Assembly (NCBI GenBank): GCA_943737045.1 | Contig: CALSFV010000014.1 | Location: 1,302,001 to 1,366,000 of the forward strand | From: Parapristionchus giblindavisi | Taxonomy: Eukaryota; Nematoda; Chromadorea; Rhabditida; Diplogasteridae | DNA length: 64,000 bases | Direction of reading: 5' to 3' | In this document: positions 39,527 to 49,906 of the stretch, piece by piece | Position numbering within the stretch: the first letter of the stretch is position 1 | Layout of the letters: each line of letters begins with the position of its first letter | Translations under genes and position numbers: made by a program | The notes under the pieces: model-generated | Databases searched by the model: none | The model's input: only the letters and a program-made list of their open reading frames with translations | What the model was told of the DNA's origin: nothing

Positions 39527-41999
39527 TTATCGATTGGCTGGAGAATTATCGATTGATTGGGACTTCCGGCCATGGTCCCGAATCAGGCTACGCTCGCTCT
39601 CGTTCAGTTCCAGATCGGATGAGTGGACGAACAGGCCCGTCGTGTACTTGGAGAAGACCTTGAAATGGAAAATCGATAATAAATGCAAATATAAAATGAA
39701 AGAAATATATGAAATATATTATATGCATATATCATTGATCAATCAATAAAAAGTCCTGCATACGGTTTTCTTGAATGGAGCTGAATTCTCTCAGAGACGA
39801 AAGAATAAATTTTGTGAATAAGAAGAATTCCCCTGTTTTGCCCCCCCCTCTTCAATTAAAGGGGCGGACACCTTTGTCAACGGTCTCTTCAACGATTTAC
39901 GCTATCTCGTTGTTAGAGAACAGATAAATAGTGCGGGTAATGAAGAGACCATTGAGCATAGGTGGGCACGCTGGGGGAAAGGCTGTGCGCAAACCGGGCA
40001 AGGGGAGGCAAGGCTGTGCGCATTTCTATTTTTTGACGTATTCGGCTGGAATTTGTCCGATTCTTGCGAGGCAAGGCTATGCGCAAGGTCCCTATAGGAA
40101 AGCAAGGCTATGCGCAAAATAATTTTCACACGCCCACCTATGCCATTGAGGGATGTGTTATGCTCCCTTTAATATGCTGATAGGATAAATTATTATTATA
40201 CGGTACCTTTGGGCATAGTCTACTACAGTCTATACATCGTTGATCAATCAATCAATAAAATCCTGGAAACGGTACCTTTGGGCATAGTCTCGCGCAGAGC
40301 GAGCACTCAACGGCGAAGACGAGCTGACGCAGTTGCACGGCGGCGAACCGCTCGCCCGGCAACATCGACGTCAGAAGGAGCACGAAAGGACGCTGCAAAG
40401 GGAGTCTATTATTGATTGATTACTGTGATTATTGATTATTTATATATATTGATTACAGGGTGTCCAAAAAGTATTGTTACACGCTTAAATCCATGTAGCT
40501 TCCTCAAAAATCATCATAGACAATTCAAACAAGGCACATTTTTTACCACTAACCATAGCAACATAACAATGAATGGTCACTCGATCTGGCCTCCATTGGC
40601 GGCGATGACGCTTCTGAGACGATTATGGACAAAGTCGGTGGTGGGCCGCTGGTAGGGGACGCCAACTTTCTCCCACGTCTTTTCCAAGCCCTTCTTGAGA
40701 GACTCGTGGTATTTATGGCGGGTAGAGCAGGACTGCCTCTACAATACTGCCTGGACGTCCAAGGGTCCAGGTCGGAGGAGTTGTGGGATCATTATGGAGT
40801 CGAGATGAAGTTGGACACATTGGTGCGGCACCATGTCTGGGTCACTTTTTGCGAATGTGCAGGCGCTGAATCCTGCTAGAAGTTCTAGTGAACCCTATTG
40901 TAGTGGGAGAGGGACCATGGGAGAAGGGCCTTCTCGAAAACATAGGTGGGCACGCTGGGGGAAAGGCTGTGCGCAAACCGGGAAAGGGTAAGGCAAGGCT
41001 GTGCGCATAGCTATTTTTTGACGAATTCGACTGGAAATTGTCCGATTTTCGCGAGGCAAGGCTATGCGCAAGTCCCCCATGGGAAGGCAAGGCTGTGCGC
41101 AAAAAACATTCGTTTTCACGCGCCCACCTATGCTCGAAAATCATCCTGACGTAGTACACCTTATTGAGATCCACGAGTAAACGGGGACTCTTGGCCGTCA
41201 AGCACACTCCAACCAAAACCATCACTGATTGGGGGTAGATAATACAAGAGATGGTTTCTCCATTGGCATCCGCTTGCTGAGGAGACTGGGCTATTATCCT
41301 CGAGGAGACTGGGCTATTATCCTCGTGTTCTGTCTGTTGAAGACCGAGAAGTGCTTGGAAAAAATATTTGAGAAAGTCGGCGTCCCCTACCAGCGGCCCA
41401 TCATCGATTTTGTCCCTCATGGACTCAGATGCGTCATCGCGGCCAATGGAGGCCAGATCGAGTGACCATTCATTGTTATGTTGCTATGGTTAGTGGTAAA
41501 TACTGTGCCTTGTTTGAATTATCTGCGATTGTTTTTGAGGAAGCTATATTCGTGTAACAATACTTTTTGGACACCCTGTATTTATTAGGTTGTACCATAA
41601 GTCTTTGTGCATTTGGCAGTGCTGTGTTTGCACTTTTGTTTCTCGCTTCGTTTTCAACGGAGTTCGCTGTACTGGTACACATCACTAACTAGTGCCCTCA
41701 CCTACATAACCCACAGAACCATTGATTCAGACTTCCCATTAATGATGAGTATGCCTTGCATGTTTGTCAAAAGTAAAATCTAGTTCTAAAGTCCAACAAT
41801 TTGTTCCCGGCTCTCTCTCGCATCAATTTAACCAAAATCAATCAACACCTAGGTTAGGTGTGCCCCACATATGTCCCCTCCAACCTTACGCTGACCAATT
41901 GCTTATATGAATTTAAAAAAAAACAGAAATTATAATATAAAAGAGAGGAATGGTCATGTCGGCTATTTGAGCAGCGCTTCTCGTCTTATTATTATTAAG

Positions 42000-42031
<32 letters not shown>

Positions 42032-42517
42032 GATTAGAAGATTTCAAAGATGAAAGATTACGATTCAAAGGCGTACATGGGCGCTGACATGGGGGTGCCC
42101 CCTGTAAACTTAGTGCTTTTCGAAAATTTGTGGAATGTCCCCTGTAAAAAAATTACGTTTAGGTGAAATTTTTGAAAAATAAGTGAAGGCCCCCATTGAT
42201 TATTGTGATTATTGATTGCCAAATATCTTTGAGTCACTACAGTACGACTGATATATCATTATCGATTGGTATATATTAATAATTGCAATAGTACGAACAA
42301 TACTAATAATAATAGTAATAAAAAGAAGCGATTACAAACAACTGTAGCTCCTTTGTTAAATGTTGGAATAATATTCATCGGTATCCAATTCTTATTATTA
42401 TCCCAGGCAGTTTTTTTTTGTTGTTATGCGCTTGATGAAACGGGAATGTTGCAGGCGCGGAGCCGATATTCGCACGAACACTCGAGGGCAAGAGGCATCA
42501 TAGTTTGGTTAGAGAAA

Positions 42518-42560
<43 letters not shown>

Positions 42561-43789
42561 CGTCGAACATACATGTGCGGATGCCCGATTGCCCGTGGGG
42601 CAGTAGCCGACGATCGATCGAACCTCTCGACCCATGAAACGCTCGATGGCCTCGGCTGCAATTGTGACAATGACAAATATTCAATGACAATGACAAATGA
42701 TCAGTGGCAATGACAAATGCTTAATGACAGACAGATTGTTAATGTGGTCTACGCTTCTAGCCATTCTACGGTCATCTAATTAAATTAACAATATTATAAT
42801 AATAGATGTACAGGTATAGGTTTGCAAAAAGTAAATTATTTTAAAGAAATTTTAAATCAATATTTGTGTGCAGATAAACCAATTCAATATCAGTTATGAT
42901 ACCAATGGCATATTTCATGAATGACAGTTGAATATATATTGTACTTGATGATACATGGCAAATAAATAAATAAAATATAAAAAAATAAATAATAGGACAC
43001 ATACGTTGAGCGATGGATACGGTATCGGGTAGATCTTTCAGGGCCAGATACTTGTTGTACTCCTCCCAAGTGTGTACTTTGAACTGCAATTATAAACTTT
43101 AAAAAAATATTTTCTTTTTATTATTTTTCAAACACTATTTGCACGGGTAAAGTCTCTGCAGTACGAAGTCTGCGTACCCATTAGCATAGGTCGAATAGCT
43201 AGGTTATCGGTTTTCAAAATCCGGTCAGGTTTTTCGATTTTTGTGAAATTTTGGCTCAAAATCTGGTCAGGCTTGGTACTTTGTAACATACTTTTCGACC
43301 TATGCCCATTAGTAATCCATCCAACTTCGAAACTATTCCAAGAGGTCGTAAAAATCAATAATCAAAGACAAAAATCAATAAAGCTCACGGTATCGTACTG
43401 CGCGGGCGGTATAATGGAGGTCGCCTCGAGGTTATTACGACGAAGCAACGCACGGCGCAACTCTTCGCTCTGCAATCAATCAATATTTAATATCAATCGA
43501 TCAATATTTCATATCAATGACGACTGGATCGAGTAACCACTACTATAAACCCAGTTCAATCGATATTTTCACCTTTTACGGACTAGTTTTCCTTTTACGA
43601 CAGGGTGCAAAAACCCATTATTTTTTAGCAATACATATCATGTCGTAAATATTACAGTATCATTTTCCTCATATTTCCCAACCAATCACTCGAATACTCA
43701 CGTATTGACTAGGGTCAGTCTCGTCCTCCTCCGACTGCCTTCTCTGTCTCCGTCGCGCGGCGCGAGGCGACGCCAGTGGCTCACGCACC

Positions 43790-43820
<31 letters not shown>

Positions 43821-46679
43821 CACATGCTCACGCATGAACGAGACTATCGAAATAATAAGTAGTCAATAAGCTCTCAAGAAACGATAGATAAGATAAAGTA
43901 GCCCGGACCTCCACGCCGCCACTGGGCGCCAAGTCATACGGAGGTTGCCGCGTGTACTCCGGAATGTCGGCGTACGGGGATGCGGACGCGGACGGTGTAG
44001 CGGACGCGGACGATGTAGCGGACGCGGAAGAGGTAGTCGACGATGCCGGCTCGTAGGTCTCATCGATAGCTCTACGGCGACCATTGTCTGTCCGATCAAA
44101 CAACCGCGTCCTGGCGCCAGCGCCAGAGCTCCGCGCCGCTCTAGACCCATTCTTAAGTGGTGTGGTAATCCTCGGGGTTCCGGGGGGTCTGGCCGGTAGC
44201 GCTATCCTCGACTGCTCGCTGGATGTCGAGTCCGCTGACACCTCGCGTGCGCCACGCTTGCGCGCGGATCGAGTGCGTCTTGGCACGAAGTCTGCGTCGT
44301 CGTCGGCACCGCCGCGAGTAGAGGCCGCCGAACCGCTGAAACCAGAGGCGTTCTTTGTACTATTGTATTACTATTTATTTATTTATTATTTATTTATGTA
44401 TATAATATTTATTTACTACTATTATTGCAACTGTAGACGAGCTCTTCAAGAGTCTTCAAGAGCATACTCGTTCGTGCCGTCATAATGCGCGATTCTCGCA
44501 CCCCACTATACACAGCTTATTTTCAAGATCATAGGTGAGCACGCTGGGGGGAAAGGCTGTGCGCAAATCGGAGAATTGTAAGGCAAGGCTATGCGCATGG
44601 CCATTTTTTTAGCAGGTTTGACTGGAAATTTTCCAATTTTTGCGAGGCAAAGCTATGCGCAAGGCCCGGCAAGGGAAGGCAAGGCTGTGCGCAAAAAGAA
44701 TTCGTTTTCACGCGCCCACCTATGCTCAAGATTGACCCACACTATATACGGCTCATTTTTTTTTGCGAAAGATTGCAATATGTGCGAAAAATAACGATTT
44801 TACTAAATCGACACATTATGTAAAAATATCCTGTGAGAGCGCCAAGATGTATGGCGCTAACCATTCTCACGCTCTCACTGATTTCCTTTTTTCTTGATGT
44901 AATAAACAAATAAACAAACAAACAGTCATACCTCGACAGGGAGATTATATCGTCATCTTCTCTACTCGCTCCAGCAGCCTCCTCCTTCCTCTTCTTCTCT
45001 GTACCCTTCTTCGACTGGGCCTTCTCATCCTCCTTCCTCTTCTCCTCTGTACTCCTCCTCTGCCTCTTCGGTTCGAACTTCTTCTTCTTCATCTTTTCCT
45101 CCGCTTTGCGCGCCCTCTCGAACCGAGATATGAGTGCCTTGCACGACTTAAAAACATGGCGATTAATATTATTACTATTACAATTATCATAATAATATTA
45201 TTATAGATCATAGGTGGGCACGCACGGCTATTTTTTGCAGATTTGACTGGAAATTTTCCATTTTTTTGCGAGGCAAAGCGATGCGCAAGGCCCAGCAAGG
45301 GAATGCAAAAAAAAGAATTCGGTTTCACGCGCCCACCTATGTTATAGATATCAATGGATAATGGGATATCAATGGAATGGAAAGTCATATTGTACGGGCT
45401 CAAAATATATATATATAATCGATATTCATAGCAATTAATTATTCACTTTGAAGCTTTAAAATGTTAAACAACGAGGAAACGAATTTCGGATCGAATACAT
45501 TGAGCATAAGCTATAATCAGCATAGTCAACTTACTGTTAGTATAAAACCGTTTTCAAATTCGGTGGATATGCAAATTTTTTATGCCTGCCTGCGTTTGCT
45601 GCATACCCGCGGAATTCAGAAACGATTTTATACTAAGCTGGCCATGCTGATTGTCGCTATACACTTCATTTGGCTCAATGTCTCCAATCTTTCAAATGTA
45701 GGGGCATAATGAGGTCTGATCATAGTCATAGACGCTAGTTGCATGGAAAGAAACCATACACGGCCTGGTGCCTGGAGCTCGATTCTACAGGGGGCATCCG
45801 AACGATAAATGGTTAGTTTTACCGGGGGGCCTTCACTTTTTTTCAAAAATTTCGCCTAAACATCATTTCTTACAGGGGGGCATCCCACAAATTTTCGAAA
45901 AGCCCTAATTTTACAGCGGGCACCCCCCTTGTCGGCGCCCATGTATGATAGACGGCATTTGCAAAGAAAGAAACGTACACAATCAGTCTCCGATTCCCAC
46001 GTTGAAGTGCGGTATCCTTTCCATTTCAGCAAGTACTGTATCACCTGAAAGAATTGACGATATATCAGGTATGGTAAGTATGGTACATTTTCGGTACCCT
46101 CGCCGTTTACTTTTATATAGTGGGTCAATTCTCGAAATAGGGTGGCCTGATTCACAACATTCGTTATTTTCGCTTAAAAATCGTCATTTTTAGGCGAATT
46201 ATCATATCAAGTGGCATAAAATGGGCCTTATATAGTGGGTCGATCCTCGCACTACGAGGGTATGAAAATGTATGGTAAGTATGGTACATTAGCTCGCTCG
46301 TCGTCTCTTGTCTACGCTCGTATGTCAAATACTTCGAGAATATCAGAGGCCGTATTCATGAGCGCTGGCAAACCGTTTGCCGGCAAACGTGACGTCAGAA
46401 GCGTAGGGAGGGGATCTCTGGCAAACGCATCCGCCTACGGTTGTGACGTCACGTTTGCCGGCAAACGGTTTGCCAACGTTAATGGATACCTATACAGGAC
46501 AGATAACTTAGGAAAAGCTTACTACACCCGAAATAAAAAAAAGAAATCGTGGCACACAGAGAAAAAGTGAGCTCACTCATAGAACGGTACATAAATAATT
46601 AAAAATTACTATAATATACCCCATTTCTCTCCCTTCGCTGGAGTATCTTCTCCACTTCATACTCACCATCGTCGGACAT
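39527..46679 (-). CDS. Chromodomain (HP1/chromobox-like) protein
   Basis: Ten exons on the minus strand, 448 residues, phases all closing: 46679-46620, 46044-45979, 45146-44932, 44335-43909, 43788-43702, 43469-43389, 43083-43005, 42655-42573, 40392-40276, 39658-39527. An N-terminal chromodomain spans residues 6 to about 58: EYEVEKILQRRERNG, then YLLKWKGYRTSTWESE, then SCKALISRFERARK. The methyl-lysine cage positions are kept (Y7, W28, Y31), but the loop before the TW is about two residues shorter than in HP1. A Lys/Glu-rich hinge (KKKKFEPKRQRRSTEEKRK), a Ser/Ala tract and Arg-rich patches follow. The C-terminal 150 residues (TWEEYNKYLALKDLP ... GLFVHSSDLELNERE) are not recognised; a diverged chromoshadow domain is possible but unproven. 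Exon 9 (40392-40276) and the weak GTCCGG donor at 43908 are the least certain parts. ATG follows an acceptor TTCTTAG by one base. Likely a reader of methylated histone H3. Confidence 0.8.
39957..40142. mobile_element. CATA-type MITE, family A copy 1
   Basis: CATAGGTGGGCACG...CGCCCACCTATG with perfect 8-bp TSD CCATTGAG (39949-39956, 40143-40150). It interrupts a TTTAAAG-ended repeat whose uninterrupted relative is at about 21490-21620. Confidence 0.93.
40456..41578. mobile_element. Tc1/mariner relic with two inverted transposase 3' ends
   Basis: TA duplications (40454-40455, 41579-41580) and TIRs CAGGGTGTCCAAAAAGTATT / complement. The left arm, minus strand, encodes a degraded transposase C-terminal part (SSDLDPLDVQAVL with stops, then KVGVPYQRP, VIAANGGQIE, stop at 40579-40577). 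The right arm, plus strand, repeats KVGVPYQRP and VIAANGGQIE with its stop at 41463-41465. The SDLDPLD stretch matches the third catalytic-Asp region of mariner-type DDD/E transposases. A CATA-type MITE is inserted at 40941-41132. Located in a chromodomain-gene intron. Not functional. Confidence 0.88.
40941..41132. mobile_element. CATA-type MITE, family A copy 2
   Basis: CATAGGTGGGC...GCCCACCTATG with perfect TSD CTCGAAAA (40933-40940, 41133-41140), inserted in the mariner relic. Confidence 0.93.
42322..42503 (+). repeat. Third copy of coiled-coil exon 2 region, in the chromodomain gene
   Basis: GTAGCTCCTTTGTTAAATGT, then GATGAAACGGGAATGTTGCAG, then GCGCGGAGCCGATATTCGCA and CGAACACTCGAGGGCA. 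Antisense to the chromodomain gene, inside its intron. Confidence 0.85.
43185..43304. mobile_element. CATA-type MITE, family B copy 2
   Basis: Same ends, perfect TSD CCCATTAG (43177-43184, 43305-43312). In a chromodomain-gene intron. Confidence 0.93.
44530..44724. mobile_element. CATA-type MITE, family A copy 3
   Basis: CATAGGTGAGC...GCCCACCTATG; flanks TTCAAGAT and CTCAAGAT agree at 7 of 8 bases. It appears inserted within a family C element whose right part continues at 44733. Confidence 0.9.
45209..45341. mobile_element. CATA-type MITE, family A copy 4 (internally deleted)
   Basis: CATAGGTGGGC...GCCCACCTATG, 133 bp, perfect TSD TTATAGAT (45201-45208, 45342-45349). Confidence 0.93.
45755..45947. 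mobile_element. CATA-type MITE, family G copy 5
   Basis: CATACACGGCCTGG...GGCGCCCATGTATG, no clear TSD. A further partial copy lies at about 42075-42190. Confidence 0.82.
46082..46274. mobile_element. CATA-type MITE, family C copy 2
   Basis: GGTACATTTTC...GAAAATGTATG with perfect TSD GTAAGTAT (46074-46081, 46275-46282). Just 5' of chromodomain exon 2 on the minus strand. Confidence 0.9.
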
Positions 46680-47771
46680 GCTAAGAATATGTAATATTAA
46701 TAAATAAATAAATAAATAATTTAAATGAGGAGTTAGCGCACTTATAATCAGTCAGGAATGGAATCGTGCATGGTAGAGAAATGTAAGTAAAAAAAGAGAA
46801 ATGGGAGTTAGAGCAGCCAGACGGACAGAGTAACGCGTTGAATGCTATTGATCGATTGAAACTAGACATAATGTTGTGCAAGTTAAAAAAGCATCGCATT
46901 ATGCGATATTATATGATATGTCAGTTTTATAATAAAATGGGGACCATTTTGTAAATGACCTTTTATGCTGACTAATATACAAAAGGGATGGAACATTCGG
47001 AAAATCAATACGCGAGTTACTAAGCAAGTAAGAAACCAATTAAAGTAGATTTTAAAATGCATTTCACAAGTGTAACTACCGTCTATAAATGGAAAACAAG
47101 AGAGTGAGTGAAAATACATTCGTCATAAGATAAATATTTACAGTTAACCGTTTGTCAACACGAAAATAGAGGAAAAAATCCATTTTGTAATTCACAAAGA
47201 CGCTTTCAATAGTAAATGTCGCACGCGTGCACTCTTTCTTTCTGTAGCGCGATTTGAAAATGATCATGAACTGATTTTATTTCATTTTGAAAACATTTTT
47301 TTAAAAAATTTCTGAGATTTATATTCCATTTTCTTTTTGTTCTTAGATTGTTGTTATTTTGGCATTTGTTATTTCTTGTAAGCTCACATCTTGTTCTTTT
47401 AGGATGATCTTTTTCTCTAGATATATGTACTGCACCAGCACTTGAAAAATGGTAGTCAATTAAATTTTTAATGCATATTTCGTCAAGTGTCGTAAACGCA
47501 TTAACTACTTCAACTTAACTTATTTATTAGCGTTTCTTTAAAAGCACACCCGGAGTTAATCGGAAACTCTTCGCTCTGGCAATGCATTGCTCACTTTTTA
47601 CGAGAGAGATTTGCCAGATAAAAGAGTAAAATTAGGTCGGGGTGTGCCTTTAATGGTATCGGAAGAGTGGAAATTCACGTATTTATTTATACGGATAAGA
47701 GAATAGATTACAGCGAGATCAAGGTCATTATGGTAATCAAATACAGTATCCTAAGACAGTATACGGTAGCG
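46680..47771. other. Region upstream of the chromodomain gene
   Basis: About 1.1 kb, A+T-rich, no supportable gene. Short ORFs here lack splice-supported extension or similarity I recognise. It holds a TTTAAAG-type MITE near 47536-47655 and presumably the 3' flank of the small secreted-protein gene and the promoter of the chromodomain gene. Confidence 0.5.
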
Positions 47772-48630
47772 TCACATAGAGTGGATGTAGTTGCGCTCCC
47801 GTAGTCTGGACCGGATGGGAGCTCGAGTAGCTAACTGCTCATCCATTGGGACATGCTTAAATAGTCAATTAAAATAATTGAAATAATAAAGGTGCTCATA
47901 GAAATAAATTGCTAACATCGTCTATTTAGAGTACCGTAATCGATCATTATTGATCGATGGATGCGGCAGTTTCTTACCATGATAATTATGTTTATTTATA
48001 CATTTTCACCACAGATTTTTGAAAGCGGTCGTGGTGAGACAGAGAAAAATTAGAGCGAACAATAAAGAGGGACACACCACGATTTACATGCAGTATTTTG
48101 TTGGCACTTTGCCAAGATTCAATAAGCTCTTTCGGAGAAACGCTGCGCTCACCTTCTGGTTGACCATGCCCAGGTCATCTATGTACTCAAAGTCGGTAGG
48201 ATAGGTGCGTCGAGTGCGAAGATGAACCAGATTGGACGAAGTGAATCCTGAACAAGGGTACTGTAGAAAGGAATGTACGGTAGTTAAGAAGGATACTGTG
48301 GATCATACATGTTCCGCGCCATCACAGGTTTTTTTTATGTAGTCGAAATATTGTAGGTGGATTTAGAAAAATCATTATTTTTGCTTCAATTGTAAATTTT
48401 CGCTTAAAAATGAGCCTAATATAGATAGTAGCATTATGAGGACGTGAAAATGTATGCAGTCAAAAATATTTACTCAAGATAGAAAGACTTTGATGCTTTA
48501 GGTCATTAGCGAATTATAGTTAAGCAGTATCTCAAGAGACTACTGCAGCCAAAACACGAAGGATATGTAGTTAGTTAGTTACCGCACCTAGAAGTACGAA
48601 TGGGAGGAGGAAGAGTATGACGAACTTCAT
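47772..48630 (-). CDS. Small secreted protein (predicted), three exons
   Basis: Exons 48630-48588, 48247-48153 and 47855-47772 (minus) encode 73 residues with closing phases (1, 0) and consensus-like junctions (CTAG|GTGCGG, TTCAG|GA, AAG|GTGAGC, TTTAAG|CATG). The N terminus MKFVILFLLPFVLLG is a textbook signal peptide, with cleavage plausible near residues 15-19. The mature part is polar, with no cysteines, and carries basic sites (RTRR at about residues 25-28, RSRLRER near the end) that could be processing sites, so a peptide precursor is possible. It ends RERNYIHSM. No family recognised. It lies between the chromodomain gene and RNR and is transcribed away from RNR. Risk: a short model rests on splice logic alone. 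Confidence 0.6.
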
Positions 48631-49906
48631 GACAGAAAGATGACAGAAAGAGATACGAGTGTTCAAAGATTTAGAATTTTAATCAGGAAGCCCCGCCCGT
48701 TTTAGGCTCCGCCCACAATTTATCATGCGCTGCAGGCAATAATCTTCGCGTTTTCCAAACCCCATTCCATCACTCCCCATTCATCATCGCCAATGTAATA
48801 ATGGGGCATCTTCAGCCAGATGGTTGATAGATCGGGATTATAGATCCGGATTCCAGACCGCATTCTTGAGTCGTCTGCAGCGTTTCAATTGTTAGGTGTG
48901 ACTGAGAAAAAAAAGCCGAGAGAAAGAAAGAGAGAGTACGTAAAAGTGAGAGAGCGCAGACATTATGGTGTACAATACCGTCTTTTTGGCATTTTGCCGA
49001 ACAAATTGACATCTGACCAAAGAACGAAGAGTGTGATATGAAGAGACTCTCGTTCAAATACGCAGAGATCAAAGATCAAATGAACGACTATTTAAAAAAT
49101 CTCAAATTAACGGATGTTTACATGCCAGATCTAATAATAATATTATAATAATATTTATACGTATTCATGAATAAATAATGAAACGCTTGTGATGAAAGAA
49201 AAAAAATAAAAATAAAGAGAAAAGATCTCGTCTCTACAGATAAAAGATCAAAGATCAACTCTACATAAGCATTGCTCCAGTTGCATGTCCATGGTGTATT
49301 CACTCTGTCCTCTCCCATTCCGTGTTCTCGCACAATCCAATCACGCGCGATGTCTACTCACACTCGTGCGGTAATAATGATCATGCCCCAGTCGCATGTT
49401 CGCGCGCGAAACACGTCATACTGTAGAGAGCGCGCGGGAAATGCTAGTTGAAAACAAAACATGACGCTCTTGTTTTGAAACCTTCGTCTCTTCGCGTTTT
49501 CCATAGTTTTTCTGTGTTCTGTGATCACGAGAGAAAGATTCTAGAATGTCGTGTTGTGATTTAACTATGCGAAATGATTCCCGGATGTTGTTTTTCGTCA
49601 ACCACGGCGCGCACTCTGGCTGTTTTCTTTCTATGTCTAATTGTGTGATCTAAAATACTGGTACATCAATCCAGCTGACGTTATCAAACGTTGTTTGTCG
49701 CCTATTTATGCACAAGACGCCAACCTTTGTTTACCCTTTCAACTGTTTTCTCTTGCGAGGGCACGAGAGAGTACGCAAAACGGAGAGGGATAATGCGTCG
49801 TTTGAATTCTTGCCGCAGTCCTTGTTCCTCGTTTCTACATGTTTCGCACTGATTCTCTCAGTCTTTGCAGGTTTAAATCGATAATAACTACTAACATATT
49901 CAAGCC
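48631..49906. other. Divergent promoter region between secreted-protein gene and RNR
   Basis: About 1.28 kb between two divergent starts. Contains GC-skewed patches at 49380-49445 with E2F-like motifs, several GATCAAAGATCAA runs, and an acceptor TCTTTGCAG at 49862-49870 followed by a 36-base leader to the RNR ATG. No coding region seen. Confidence 0.6.
49404..49441. promoter_or_regulatory. Pair of E2F-like sites upstream of RNR
   Basis: GCGCGAAA at 49404-49411 (complement TTTCGCGC) and GCGGGAAA at 49434-49441 (complement TTTCCCGC) both fit the E2F consensus TTTSSCGC and lie 23 bases apart, about 470-500 bp before the RNR ATG. RNR genes are established S-phase E2F targets in animals; function here is inferred. 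Confidence 0.5.

Noticed and set aside
40842..41420. 192-codon ORF on the minus strand, the longest uninterrupted frame
   Set aside because: It runs through the mariner relic and an inserted family A MITE; only a short part matches transposase, and the frame is accidental.
43908..43909. Read-through of chromodomain exon 4 to the stop after SLVHA
   Set aside because: Possible, since the GTCCGG donor is weak, but the next five exons join in phase and extend the protein, so splicing is preferred; kept as an uncertainty.
48812..49072. Minus-strand ORF in the RNR promoter region
   Set aside because: No splice or family support; overlaps the putative regulatory region.
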